Shown here piece after piece: positions 9,227 to 18,309 of a DNA stretch of 64,000 bases. Position 1 is the first letter of the stretch. The number at the start of each line of letters is the position of its first letter. Under the pieces are notes generated by a model. It was given only the letters and a program-made list of their open reading frames with translations, was not told the DNA's origin and ran no database searches. The DNA is taken from NCBI RefSeq assembly GCF_014844075.1, contig NZ_CP062165.1, forward strand, positions 1,550,001 to 1,614,000, read 5' to 3'. The position numbers and the translations under genes were made by a program. Origin of the DNA: Paenibacillus sp. JNUCC-31. GTDB taxonomy: Bacteria > Bacillota > Bacilli > Paenibacillales > Paenibacillaceae.

Positions 9227-10042
9227 TCAATGCACCCCGAAGCTGGAAAGAATCTGCATAACCGGTCTGCTGTTGACGGTGTGAACATAGCTTTTTACCC
9301 CAAACTTATTTAGTGCTGGAACTAGATTGGGGTTTAGATACACGCGGTATACAGGCATGGCAACCGCTGTCAGTTGTTTGTCCCTTACGAATTCTACAAT
9401 ACTTTCGGCGGAGGCGCCAGTTTTGTAAAGTGAATACATTTTGTTTGGAAAGGGGTAGATTCCCATAACCGTGTCATACATTTCCGGGCTGAAAATTTCA
9501 GGTATAATCCGGTTGAGCAGTGCAGGATCCGTACGGCGCGCCTCATTGACTAGATGCGCAAACTGCTGCTGAATTTGCTCTTTACTGCCTGCTTTCGTAT
9601 CCACGATTAAGTCAAAATCAGGATATTGCTGCATCAGCTGCACTATGTCCGGCAGTGTAAGAGGGTGGAATCTGTCCATTATAAGCGAGTTTGCAAACTG
9701 AAGCATTGTTACGTTTCGTCCGCGATGAGCGGCCAAATCTGGCTGTAGCCTGTGCGACCAATCATGTCTGGCTACGAGCTTCCCGTCCGTCGTCTGCACA
9801 AGATCAACCTCGAACAAACGGTACCCTCTATTGTAATTGGTTATAAATGCCTCATACGAATTTGTGTAGCTAGCGCCGTTGACTCCACCAAATGCATGTG
9901 CAATAAGCCTATTTCCCTGCCAGCCAATGGCGCCAGCTGTAGAGGCCGGCTGGTTTTGACCTGACCAAACAACCCCCCAGCTGCACCAGATCATTCCAGC
10001 CGTAATGACTATGAATAAGCTTAACATCATCGTTTTCTTCAT
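9227..10042 (-). CDS. Membrane-anchored glycerophosphodiester phosphodiesterase-like protein, C-terminus cut by a stop codon
   Basis: 271 residues. An N-terminal signal-anchor (residues 5-25) leads into a GDPD/PI-PLC-like TIM barrel. Visible active-site residues are H49 (AHAFGG), E78 and D80 (FEVDL) and H93 (ARHDW). These enzymes hydrolyse glycerophosphodiesters or glycerol-phosphate polymers outside the membrane. The protein stops right after YVHTVNSRPVMQILSSFGVH. Beyond the TGA at 9227-9229 the same frame reads FYTDQEESPEEL, which matches the conserved GVxGxYTD end of the family. One base change (GGA to TGA) therefore removed the last strand and helix. It is upstream of and co-directional with the two-component genes. 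Activity of the shortened form is uncertain. Confidence 0.8.
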   Translation of the reverse strand: MKKTMMLSLFIVITAGMIWCSWGVVWSGQNQPASTAGAIGWQGNRLIAHAFGGVNGASYTNSYEAFITNYNRGYRLFEVDLVQTTDGKLVARHDWSHRLQPDLAAHRGRNVTMLQFANSLIMDRFHPLTLPDIVQLMQQYPDFDLIVDTKAGSKEQIQQQFAHLVNEARRTDPALLNRIIPEIFSPEMYDTVMGIYPFPNKMYSLYKTGASAESIVEFVRDKQLTAVAMPVYRVYLNPNLVPALNKFGVKSYVHTVNSRPVMQILSSFGVH

Positions 10043-10152
10043 TCGTTCTGCTCCTTTGTTATCCCGATGTAAGTCATACTACAGGACTCAAATGAAGAAG
10101 GACTGGTATAAAAACGAATGAATTTATGAAGTTTGTATACATTGAAATCCAT

Positions 10153-10190
10153 ATAAAAAAGAATCCCCGTTTGCTAAAACGAGGATTCCC
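10153..10190 (-). terminator. Terminator after MFS gene
   Basis: On the minus strand the stem GAATCCTCGTTTT pairs with AAACGGGGATTC around a short loop and is followed by TTTTTTAT. Confidence 0.8.
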
Positions 10191-10228
10191 ATACCATCTT
10201 GCGCTATTCATATCCATTAAAATGATAA

Positions 10229-11485
10229 CTAGATCAGTTCCTGCTTCCGCTTCAAATACCCATACAACACCACGCCAGATGCCGCACAGATCACGGCGCA
10301 TAAGCCGATAAATCCATACCCCGCCTGAAGTCCGCGCAATAGCCCCAGCTGAGTGGTTGCACCATACGCATTCTTCACACCCTCAATCACCCAGCCAATG
10401 GCATAGTTGCCGATGACGCTGCCAATCCCCATCAGGGTAACCGCGAACGTAATCGCCGTGTCACTGCCATTCGGATATCTGCGTGCGATAAATGCCATGA
10501 CTGTTGGATAGATCATCGCAATACCCGCTCCCGATACGGCAAAGAAGAATGCCAGCCCCTCTCCGCCCGCGATCGCCACGAACGTGCATACCGCCGAAAA
10601 AGCAGAGAACAGAATCAGTGACAGTACGAATCCGATCCGGTCCGTAAGCGGCCCTAGCAACAGTCTGCCCAACGAGAAACTGAGGAAGAACGCAGACAGC
10701 AGCCCAGATGCTTTGACCGTGTCCCACGTATAGGCTTTCTCCAGAAAGTTAACGAGCCAACCCCCAACCGCCAGTTCCGATACCACGCCAAAAGAAAGAA
10801 TGAGCACCATCAGCCAGATGGCTGGATCACGTGTTAACGTCTTCAATGAAGTCCGATCTTCATGAGGAAGATCATCCCCCGGAAATTTGCTGCGCAGCGC
10901 CGCAATGATCGGCAGCAGACAGAGCGACAACATCACCAGATACATCCCGCGCCAGTCCAGTTCGTGTCCGAACACGTGCAAAGACATCACACCTGTCGCC
11001 AGCAAAGGTGCTACCGTGGAACTCAGCCCATAGAAGAAATGGGACAGGTTCATCATGGTACCTGTGTTTTTCACAAAGATCCGTGCCCCCAGAATTGCCA
11101 GCGCAATCTCCAGCATGCCGTTGCCGATGTACATGAAGAAGTATGATGAAGCAAAGAGTGGATATGTATGCGACACATAAATGAACACACCCGAGAGGAT
11201 CATCGATGCAAACGAAATGATGCTAACCGCCTTAATACCCCATTTGCGAACCAGGATGGCAGTGAATGAGCAGGCAATCAGGTAACCCAGTGCATTCAGG
11301 GACAATAACGTCCCGAGCTGTTTCTCGTCCAGATTGAAGTCAAATTGAATACGCGGGATGGCAGGCCCTTTAATATTTTCAGATATGCCAAATACGATAA
11401 ATCCAATAAAGATCGTCGCCAGTTGCATGGCATACAGTTTGTTGAACTTTTTCTTGTTTCCTTCTATACCTGCTTGCTGATTCAA
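10229..11485 (-). CDS. MFS transporter (sugar/FucP-like)
   Basis: 418 residues with about 12 hydrophobic helices and the 6+6 repeat of the major facilitator superfamily, including RKWG after helix 2 and a matching DRIG loop after helix 8. It opens with the soluble segment NKKKFNKLYAMQL. The start is TTG, chosen because AGGAGG precedes it at the right distance. It lies 110 bp downstream of the ROK regulator on the same strand, so it is probably a carbohydrate importer controlled by that regulator (inference). The substrate cannot be read from the sequence. Confidence 0.85.
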   Translation of the reverse strand: MNQQAGIEGNKKKFNKLYAMQLATIFIGFIVFGISENIKGPAIPRIQFDFNLDEKQLGTLLSLNALGYLIACSFTAILVRKWGIKAVSIISFASMILSGVFIYVSHTYPLFASSYFFMYIGNGMLEIALAILGARIFVKNTGTMMNLSHFFYGLSSTVAPLLATGVMSLHVFGHELDWRGMYLVMLSLCLLPIIAALRSKFPGDDLPHEDRTSLKTLTRDPAIWLMVLILSFGVVSELAVGGWLVNFLEKAYTWDTVKASGLLSAFFLSFSLGRLLLGPLTDRIGFVLSLILFSAFSAVCTFVAIAGGEGLAFFFAVSGAGIAMIYPTVMAFIARRYPNGSDTAITFAVTLMGIGSVIGNYAIGWVIEGVKNAYGATTQLGLLRGLQAGYGFIGLCAVICAASGVVLYGYLKRKQELI

Positions 11486-11595
11486 ATTAAGTACCTCCTG
11501 TTAGTTCAAAAAAGAATATCACATTTTACCACTATGATTGACGTACCCTCTTCCGATCGCTTGTACGTATAAACCCTGGTTCATTTATGCCTCTC

Positions 11596-12630
11596 CTACC
11601 ATTTCTTCTCGATCAGTTGGATACGGTAGGTCAGGCTCTCCAACGTGACAGCGATCAACCCAGTAAGATATTCGAGCCTTGTGTCATTCTGAATGATGAG
11701 TTCCGGCATATGCTCCTGTGGTATGGTATCCAGACAACCCCGGGTCAGATCATCCAGCATGGACGGGTCCATCGTGTCCCCTGTAATGACGATCGCTGCC
11801 GGGTTAATAATCACCATGATGGACACCAGCGTCTTGACCACAAGATGATGCAGTCCATCAGAAGTTTGTAGCAGCTGATGCTGTTCTTCCGATGACACAC
11901 CAAATGGCAGATAGGACACCTCACCGCTAAAATGCGTGTTCCCTTTCAAAGGATGGCCGTCAATGATGAAACCTGCCCCGGGAAAGTGATTTTTCGGAAA
12001 AGTGACAACCGCAAAGTTCTTCTCTTCCTCAAAATGCTGCTCGTTGTACAATCCGTACACCGTCAGATTCATGTCGTTGTCAATGATGACTTCCACGTCT
12101 TCAAAGCGCTCCTTGAGCCCCGGCCCTAGCGGCTGTCCTGCCAACCCAGGCACATCGCAGATACCAATAATTCCGTTATGCGCCACTCCCGGTATCCCGA
12201 TGCCAATGGCCTGCACATTGTTGTACTGCTCGATCAGCGTTGCAGTCAAATCCTCCACCGTTGCCACAGTAATCTCATCCAACGTGAGCGTCTGTTCATC
12301 AAGTATCTCGCCATTCAGATTAGCCTGTATATGGGTGATCGAGTGAACGCCGCCCTCCGTTCGAACAATCAGGCAGAGCACACTGGCGTAGTCGGCATTG
12401 AATTGATAGCGGCTGGCAGGCCTTCCCCCACTCGACTCATCCGGACCCAGGTCAATAATCTCTCCTGTCTGAAGCAACTCGTTCAGGATCGTGCCACACG
12501 TAGCCACACTGAGCTTCGTCAGGCTCGCAATAGAAGACTTCGTGCCCACACCCGTTGATCTGAGTGTGTTCTTCACCAGTTCCACATTGATTCGCTTGAC
12601 CTGCTGAGTGTTGTGTGATGTAGGTAACAT
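11596..12630 (-). CDS. ROK-family transcriptional regulator (NagC/XylR type)
   Basis: The start is placed at 12630 (344 residues), where MLPTSHNTQQVKRIN begins as in family members; an in-frame ATG lies 14 codons upstream. AAGGAGG is about 13 bases upstream, slightly far. The N-terminal winged helix (GTKSSIASLTKLSVATCGTI) is followed by a sugar-kinase-like ROK domain with GIGIPG and DNDMN. The ROK zinc cluster CxCxxxGC is not seen, as in several regulators that bind sugars without catalysis. It probably represses the MFS gene downstream and itself; an AT-rich dyad-like stretch (TTTTAAAAGTATTTTAAT, about 12680-12697) in front is a candidate operator. Confidence 0.85.
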   Translation of the reverse strand: MLPTSHNTQQVKRINVELVKNTLRSTGVGTKSSIASLTKLSVATCGTILNELLQTGEIIDLGPDESSGGRPASRYQFNADYASVLCLIVRTEGGVHSITHIQANLNGEILDEQTLTLDEITVATVEDLTATLIEQYNNVQAIGIGIPGVAHNGIIGICDVPGLAGQPLGPGLKERFEDVEVIIDNDMNLTVYGLYNEQHFEEEKNFAVVTFPKNHFPGAGFIIDGHPLKGNTHFSGEVSYLPFGVSSEEQHQLLQTSDGLHHLVVKTLVSIMVIINPAAIVITGDTMDPSMLDDLTRGCLDTIPQEHMPELIIQNDTRLEYLTGLIAVTLESLTYRIQLIEKKW

Positions 12631-12770
12631 TCTGAGATTTACGCCTCCTTCCATTGGTTTAGAACAATTCACTGATTGTTTTTAAAAGTATTTTAATAAT
12701 TGAAGTGTAGGGGGATTAGTGGGGAAAGTCAATGCTTATTTAGGGGTGGAAATAGTGCTGGTGAAAACGT

Positions 12771-12816
12771 AAAAGGGCAGTCTTAAGATCATCCTAAAAT
12801 GGTCCTAAGCTGCCCC
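12771..12816 (-). terminator. Terminator after the 89-residue gene
   Basis: On the minus strand the arms GGGGCAGCTTAGGACCAT and ATGATCTTAAGACTGCCC pair with a short loop and are followed by TTTTACG. Confidence 0.7.
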
Positions 12817-12832
12817 TTATTCAAATGTGATT

Positions 12833-13102
12833 TTATGTAGATTGGCTCATTCGATTCGCTAAGACGCTCTTCTCCAGTCGGACTTGAAATAACTTTCGGT
12901 TCAAATCCTGTTCCATGGCATGAAGGTGATATGCTGCTTGTTTCACGGTATCCATCTCTAGCACACCTGCCTGCTTCGCGATGATGTCCATAGCGTCCAG
13001 GATGAGTTTGTTGCATGTGGACAGTTGGCTCACGTAATCGTCTTCCTGTTGGACTAGTTGTGCGTACTGCGAAGCGAATTCTTCGCTGTTGGTACTTATC
13101 AT
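12833..13102 (-). CDS. Small helical protein of unknown function, divergent from XRE gene
   Basis: The start at 13102 is chosen because TAGGAGTG lies 7 bases before it; longer in-frame readings have no ribosome site. The product is 89 residues, acidic to neutral, fully helical in appearance (EEFASQYAQLVQQEDDYVS, later MEQDLNRKLFQVRLEKS). It has no membrane segment and two cysteines, one in STCNKLIL. I do not recognise a family; a coiled-coil adaptor or small effector is possible. It faces the XRE gene across a 108-bp region that holds the operators, so the two are likely co-regulated. Confidence 0.6.
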   Translation of the reverse strand: MISTNSEEFASQYAQLVQQEDDYVSQLSTCNKLILDAMDIIAKQAGVLEMDTVKQAAYHLHAMEQDLNRKLFQVRLEKSVLANRMSQST

Positions 13103-13210
13103 GTCACCACTCCTAAAATTGGTACGCATAAGAGTACCAGATATACAAAAAGCATATGGTACGCTCATGCGTAACGTCAAGACCATATGGAAATTTAGGA
13201 GTGATTTAAC
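13103..13210. promoter_or_regulatory. Divergent promoter/operator region
   Basis: Inverted arms CATATGGT (13153-13160) and ACCATATG (13182-13189) are 21 bp apart. A second smaller dyad, GGTACGCATAAGAGTACC, lies to the left, and GGTACGC/ATGCGTAAC variants lie between. The two Shine-Dalgarno sites (TAGGAGTG) mirror each other at the edges. The arrangement fits binding by the XRE protein encoded at its right side. Confidence 0.5.
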
Positions 13211-13426
13211 ATGGCAAAGAAAGTCGTTGTTAATATTCATAAACTCACAGAAAAACATAATATCTCGTTGCGTGAACTAGCTCGATTGTCTGATATCCGT
13301 CATGCTGCGTTAAGTGAGTTGCAGTCTGGGAAACGAGAGAATATCAACTTTGCTCATATTGAGCGGATTGCTGAGGCGTTGGATATTGATGATATAAGGG
13401 AGATTATTGAGATTCGGGATGTTTAA
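13211..13426 (+). CDS. Cro/C1-type (XRE) small DNA-binding protein
   Basis: 71 residues that are almost entirely one XRE helix-turn-helix: KLTEKHNISLRELARLSDI, then HAALSELQSGKR as recognition segment, then HIERIAEALDI. TTTAGGAGTG before the ATG gives a clear start. It is Cro-like in size. It probably controls the divergent promoter region and, by position, could gate the helicase operon that converges on it from the right (inference). Confidence 0.85.
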   Translation: MAKKVVVNIHKLTEKHNISLRELARLSDIRHAALSELQSGKRENINFAHIERIAEALDIDDIREIIEIRDV

Positions 13427-13640
13427 AATATCTTATCATTACATTTTCTTTAGGAAAGAAAATATAAAATTCCTTATCGATCTTCTTAACATCATTCTTT
13501 TTCGCCAGTACATGTCTTTCATTATCATACATAAACAAGAAATACAATATTTCTAGTTCTTCGTTAATATTTACATTGTTAACTTTTTCGATCTTATATT
13601 GTCTTCTATCAGGTTTTTTGAAATAGTGAAGAATAGAAAG
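13404..13640 (-). pseudogene. Out-of-frame continuation of the downstream membrane protein
   Basis: On the minus strand the frame next to that of the membrane gene reads on without a stop. It gives a sensible charged domain (KPDRRQYKIEKVNNVNINEE, then LEILYFLFMYDNERHVLAKK, then KEFYIFFPKENVMIRYF) that ends with TAA at 13404-13406, inside the XRE gene's 3' end. The coherence suggests the true C-terminus, with the frame lost near 13625-13645 at short A/T runs. It is either a real frameshift or a sequence error. Confidence 0.5.
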
Positions 13641-14152
13641 AGAAATTTTAAAACTATAAAATTATAAAATATAAGAGATAAAATAACTGCTGTGGTTATT
13701 AGATAATTCTGATCAATATAAGAAAGTATTATTTTTTTGTTTGTATCTAAAATAATATACGGAACTAATAAGAGGCTAAGATAAAAAGTTATTATGATCC
13801 CTGTTAGAAATCTATTATTCATAGCTTTCCATAGCGTCTTTATCCAAAAGAATGATAGAAAAACACAGCACACTACAAACAAAGAAAACCAGGACCATTC
13901 AAAAATATAATTCGAAATAATACGATACTCAAACATAAAAATAATTGACAAAATTGCCGCCATCATAATAGCTGAAAGGAATACCGCACTTTGGAAACGA
14001 TCCCAAAGACTCGTTATTCTTAGGTCTAATAATTCATCAATCAAAGTCCTACTTTCTGATTTAATAAACCATTTAATAATATAGAGGATAATTGTAATAG
14101 CCGGTAAAATACTAGCAATGGCCGGTAATCCTTTGTCTACAAAATTGTTCAT
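13571..14152 (-). CDS. Multi-pass membrane protein following the helicase-PLD gene
   Basis: 193 residues with five hydrophobic helices (about 8-28, 55-75, 85-105, 115-135, 150-178), low GC, no recognised family. It starts 27 bp after the helicase-PLD stop on the same strand, so the two are almost certainly co-transcribed. The annotated end (IRSKKLTM) probably is not original: an adjacent frame carries a plausible cytoplasmic domain for another 60 to 80 residues. By position it may be a membrane effector or anchor of the defence operon, or a passenger. No known Mokosh type II unit, as I recall it, needs a membrane subunit. Confidence 0.6.
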   Translation of the reverse strand: MNNFVDKGLPAIASILPAITIILYIIKWFIKSESRTLIDELLDLRITSLWDRFQSAVFLSAIMMAAILSIIFMFEYRIISNYIFEWSWFSLFVVCCVFLSFFWIKTLWKAMNNRFLTGIIITFYLSLLLVPYIILDTNKKIILSYIDQNYLITTAVILSLIFYNFIVLKFLFLFFTISKNLIEDNIRSKKLTM

Positions 14153-14179
14153 ATATAATCACCTTTTTTCTACTTTCCC

Positions 14180-17100
14180 TTACTTCAACTTCAACCGAAC
14201 ATACCTTTCCTTTAAGTACTGAATCATTCGATCATCCGTGACCAGACAACTTACCTCATCCCGCTTATTCTTACCAGATTTGGACAACCAATTATGTGAT
14301 CCGAGGAACAGGTAACGGTCATCTACCAGAAGAATTTTGGAATGGATCGGAGGGATATATTGGAGAGATTCTCCCATTACATCTTTCAGGTTAGAGATCG
14401 AAATCACAATTTTATCATTCCCACCAAACGAATTATCTTTCTCTACAATTCCAGGGATATGATCCAATCCGACTGCTTTACCACCTTTATATCCAAATCC
14501 GATTTTCACTTCCACCTGTTTACTCAACGCTGTCTGGACCAACTCTACGAACTCATCATTAACTACAGACGACATAATCCATGGTGAGAAAATAACAACC
14601 GATTTAGTTGCATGACGTAAAGCTTCCATCATCAACAAGTAATGATCTCTCGGATTGAGAATGAGACGCTCAGGCAAATGTTCATGAATGTATACGGAGA
14701 ACGGATCAAGCAAGCCCTGAGAATCTTTTGAAGGATCGATATATAGACTGAATGCCATCGCATCCATATCCTCAGCAATCGTATGGTATTTCTCTTCTAG
14801 CGGACTTATGCACACTCCATTTTCTTTTATAATCTCTAATACATTCTTAAGATGATTCTGTTTGAGCTCAGTGATCACTTCCAGGTTACCTACCAACACA
14901 AACTGTTCTTTGGCCCGGGATAAAGCCACATTAAGCAAATTAGTGCTCCCACCAACAAAAGAGGCAATTCCCGCTTGCTTCGAATTATCAATGACCGAGC
15001 TAAAAATTATAATCTTTTTTTCCTGCCCTTGAAACGCATGAACCGTTCCTATATCTACTCCGGGAATTTCCTTTAGCAGCTTATCCTTTTGCTTCGTGAA
15101 AGGTGTAATGATGCCTATGTCCTTCTTACTCATCCCATATTGCTGTACATAAGTATCAACCAATCTCTGACAGACTCTAACTTCGGACATATTAGTATGT
15201 GTCCTAATGTTCTTTAGGCCCCTCACATCTACTGCAACGAGATTATTACCAAACAATTTATTATGATTGTCCTGATTAACAATAGTCAGAATTCCACCAT
15301 ATACATGCTGATTAGAAAACTGCATGATACTTTCTTCGCACCTGCGATGTTCAGTAAGAATCAACCCTTTTCTTTTACGGCGATGATCCCACTCGTAAAT
15401 ATCTGAATTCCGGTCAATGTAACTCTGTGCACTATTGCGCTGTACACAAATCTCCTCATGATGTTCCTCTGCGATTGCTGGAATTTCTTCAATCACATTG
15501 GTTTTTAAAAGCCTTACGGGTTCTAATTGTTCAATATCTCCTACAATAACCGCTCTCTGAGATCTATACAGAGGACTACTTAAATAGTGCGGCATAATCT
15601 GACCTGCTTCATCCACAAGCAGTGTATCAATAAGTCCCGGTAATAATTGAAATGTTCGTTCTCCAAACGAATGAAGAGTTGACGTTACTACAGGGAAACA
15701 TAAAAAAACGGTGTTCCACAGGGCATTGATACCTTTATTAAACTCCCTGTCCCGCTTATTTCCTTCACTATAGAATGGTTGAAACCACATCCCCTGACAG
15801 ACCATTTTAAGATTGTGCAAAACTTCTTCCATATGTAACTTCACGTATAGCTCGGTTACTTTCAGCGAGTGCTGAAAGAGTTGATGCCTCTTTTCCAGGA
15901 CAATTCGATCAGATGCAAAATCAAATATGCTATATTGAGAGATATCCTTGAATCCCCACTTAATAGCAATCTCTTTCTCTAACAATAAAAGTGTTTCAAG
16001 TTTTCCTATGATCTGACCAAGAACCTGGATGGTTTCTTTACAGTTAGTTTGCTGTTGCTCCAGTTGGTCCACTTGTTCTTCTAGAAGTAGTACCTCTGCT
16101 CTCTGATGATCTTGTTCAGATTGTTTCAGAAGCAGTGTCGCTCTCAGTACCCCTTCTTCTTTTTCTTTCTTCTTTATCAACTGATCCTCGATATAACTCT
16201 CGGAAATATGCTGTTTGAGAAACGCTCTACGTTTCGGTAAAAGCCACCCTAGCCAAGCGTTCTTGTTCCACGATCGAAACTTCTCCAACGTCTGATATCC
16301 TTTTTTAATCAATTCAACATACTCTGTTAGGTCTGATTCTGTAGATTCTATTTTGATCTTCAAGTCTCTAGTTTTTTGTTTTCGTTCATGAACGGTCTTT
16401 CTTAAAATCATAATGGAATTGAGAACATCATTCAGTTTACCATTTGTAATTTCTAATTCCAATTGACATGAAGACAGATCACTCGCAGGGTCGTTCAATA
16501 CTCTGCCTTGACCTGTAAAATAACGAATTAATTCCTCTTTAGCCACGCTCCACTTCTCAATATCCTTATGTAGGTGTTCCAATTCTTGATAAGCAGCAAT
16601 AAATTGCCCTTTCGCTGTCTCATCTATTGCCTGAGGCATAGCTTCTTCCAGCCCTTTAATGAAATCTGGAACGAATTCTTTCGTGAAAGCCGTTTTATTA
16701 ATGACGTTACCTAACCTTGCGCAAAAAAAACCTTTTGTCTCTTCTCCCCCTTTTTTCTTTTTAACAAACTCCTCAAAGTAAGACACTTCCTTAAGCAACT
16801 CCAAACCGATATTATCTACAGCTTTATTGTTGGTACTTGTGAGCACCATTGAGAATGTCCTATCATCTATTTCAAAAGGAATTCGATATAACTCATTGCC
16901 TCTTTCTTTAAATTTCTCCCATGGCTTATCCCACAGATCTGTCAAAGTTTTTGCTTTCATCACCATGTTATCTGCAAATATTTCTTTAAGTAATGTACTT
17001 TTCCCCGTCCCTGGTGGTCCATTCACTGACAATAGAGAATGATTTTTAACAGCTTCAATAACATGCCACTGTTTCTCGTTAATTGGATATTCCCCCGTGT

Positions 17101-18007
17101 AGCTGCCACCGTGAAAAGAACGACCGGATTTTTCTTTAACATATGCTGTAGTGTTTTGGCCACCCGTTAAATATCTATTTAGAAGTTCAGGTAATGGAGA
17201 GTCATCTGTCGTAAGTTCAAGAATACGTTCTATTTCTTTTTGGAAGATTGGCCTATTCATTTCCTCCAGCATTTCAAATGTCACAAAAACTTGGGCAGGC
17301 ATCTGCCATCCTTCGTGAGTCTTGAAATCTTCTAAATTTTTATGGTATTTTCTTTTCAACTCCTTATTAAGGATATTTAAAATTTCATGCATATTTTTCT
17401 GTTGAGAATAGGCATTGGCATCCATTAGTTCAAGCAAATTCGCTTTTTCAATGTCTCCAACTTCAAATGTGGAATTATTCGTTAATCTGGCAACAATGAT
17501 CCCCAAACTCTCACGGTTAATAAAAAACTGTTCTACCTTCAAATACTTTTCTTCTATACGTCCAATAAAAGTGATTAATGGTTTCGTTGAAGTCTCTTTT
17601 TTTGTCGTCTTTTTCAACAATGGGTAACAAAGCGTTATCGCATCTTCTAATAAATTTGAAATGAATTGTTCCGAATTAGTCATGTTATCCGTATATTTGA
17701 AGGAAAGTCCTGCTAGAAATTCCTCTACCGACTTCGTGCCGGAAACAACCAATTCAATCTCCCTGTTCAGTTCATCTTCATTGTATTTTCCTTTACTCAA
17801 ATGATCTTTAATATCAGGGTATGACGTTATTTTCTTAAATATATCCGTTTTTCTCTTTCGATAAACAAGTTCTTCAAGTCGGGCAGGATCTTTTAGAATT
17901 TCACTACTGAATAGTTCTCCCTCTACTTGGCTCAATGAATTTCCCATCAGAGCTGTTTTCTTTTCATATTCAACGAAGTACCGCAGTACACTCCTACTGT
18001 CTAACAC
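14180..18007 (-). CDS. COG1112/DNA2-type SF1 helicase fused to PLD nuclease (Mokosh type II MkoC-like)
   Basis: 1,275 residues from a GTG start with GGAGG at good distance. Residues 1-300 are a helical N-terminal region. Q-like motif INEKQWHVIEAV is at 309-320 and Walker A GPPGTGKST at 330-338. A long coiled-coil insertion lies at about 500-690. Walker B is DEAGQ, motif III GDIEQLEP, motif IV LTEHRRC, motif V TVHAFQGQE and motif VI SRAKEQFVLVGN. The last 180 residues form a PLDc_2 domain with H1222, K1224, D1229 and GSHN (HKD motif). A single protein joining a COG1112 helicase to a PLD domain is the published architecture of the antiphage system Mokosh type II. A host repair function is less likely, given the XRE regulator and the Wadjet operon 6 kb away. 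Confidence 0.8.
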   Translation of the reverse strand: MLDSRSVLRYFVEYEKKTALMGNSLSQVEGELFSSEILKDPARLEELVYRKRKTDIFKKITSYPDIKDHLSKGKYNEDELNREIELVVSGTKSVEEFLAGLSFKYTDNMTNSEQFISNLLEDAITLCYPLLKKTTKKETSTKPLITFIGRIEEKYLKVEQFFINRESLGIIVARLTNNSTFEVGDIEKANLLELMDANAYSQQKNMHEILNILNKELKRKYHKNLEDFKTHEGWQMPAQVFVTFEMLEEMNRPIFQKEIERILELTTDDSPLPELLNRYLTGGQNTTAYVKEKSGRSFHGGSYTGEYPINEKQWHVIEAVKNHSLLSVNGPPGTGKSTLLKEIFADNMVMKAKTLTDLWDKPWEKFKERGNELYRIPFEIDDRTFSMVLTSTNNKAVDNIGLELLKEVSYFEEFVKKKKGGEETKGFFCARLGNVINKTAFTKEFVPDFIKGLEEAMPQAIDETAKGQFIAAYQELEHLHKDIEKWSVAKEELIRYFTGQGRVLNDPASDLSSCQLELEITNGKLNDVLNSIMILRKTVHERKQKTRDLKIKIESTESDLTEYVELIKKGYQTLEKFRSWNKNAWLGWLLPKRRAFLKQHISESYIEDQLIKKKEKEEGVLRATLLLKQSEQDHQRAEVLLLEEQVDQLEQQQTNCKETIQVLGQIIGKLETLLLLEKEIAIKWGFKDISQYSIFDFASDRIVLEKRHQLFQHSLKVTELYVKLHMEEVLHNLKMVCQGMWFQPFYSEGNKRDREFNKGINALWNTVFLCFPVVTSTLHSFGERTFQLLPGLIDTLLVDEAGQIMPHYLSSPLYRSQRAVIVGDIEQLEPVRLLKTNVIEEIPAIAEEHHEEICVQRNSAQSYIDRNSDIYEWDHRRKRKGLILTEHRRCEESIMQFSNQHVYGGILTIVNQDNHNKLFGNNLVAVDVRGLKNIRTHTNMSEVRVCQRLVDTYVQQYGMSKKDIGIITPFTKQKDKLLKEIPGVDIGTVHAFQGQEKKIIIFSSVIDNSKQAGIASFVGGSTNLLNVALSRAKEQFVLVGNLEVITELKQNHLKNVLEIIKENGVCISPLEEKYHTIAEDMDAMAFSLYIDPSKDSQGLLDPFSVYIHEHLPERLILNPRDHYLLMMEALRHATKSVVIFSPWIMSSVVNDEFVELVQTALSKQVEVKIGFGYKGGKAVGLDHIPGIVEKDNSFGGNDKIVISISNLKDVMGESLQYIPPIHSKILLVDDRYLFLGSHNWLSKSGKNKRDEVSCLVTDDRMIQYLKERYVRLKLK

Positions 18008-18309
18008 TTAATCGCCTCCATAAAAAGCTGAAATTATAACATCCAATATCAAACAACGCCATCATAACATAGGTTTACACTTGTTACTTTAAATTCTATA
18101 ACTCTTTATTTCTTAGGCTGGATATATTACATTGCATTTTATCTTTATATTATCAGTTATTATAGGTCAACCTTTTTATAATAACAAAAAAACGACAAAA
18201 TAATACATTTTTCAGACTTTTTGACCCATTTAAGATTTTACGTATTAGAGTTACGATTGACATCAGCAAATGCGCATTTGCAATTATTGTAAATATTGGA
18301 GGAAATATA
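18008..18309. other. AT-rich intergenic region between divergent units
   Basis: About 300 bp, very AT-rich, separating the leftward defence operon from the rightward exported cassette. Promoters for both are expected here, but no motif stands out enough to place them. Confidence 0.4.

Noticed and set aside
11932..12558. Plus-strand frames opposite the ROK regulator
   Set aside because: Antisense frames; the minus strand shows intact ROK motifs.
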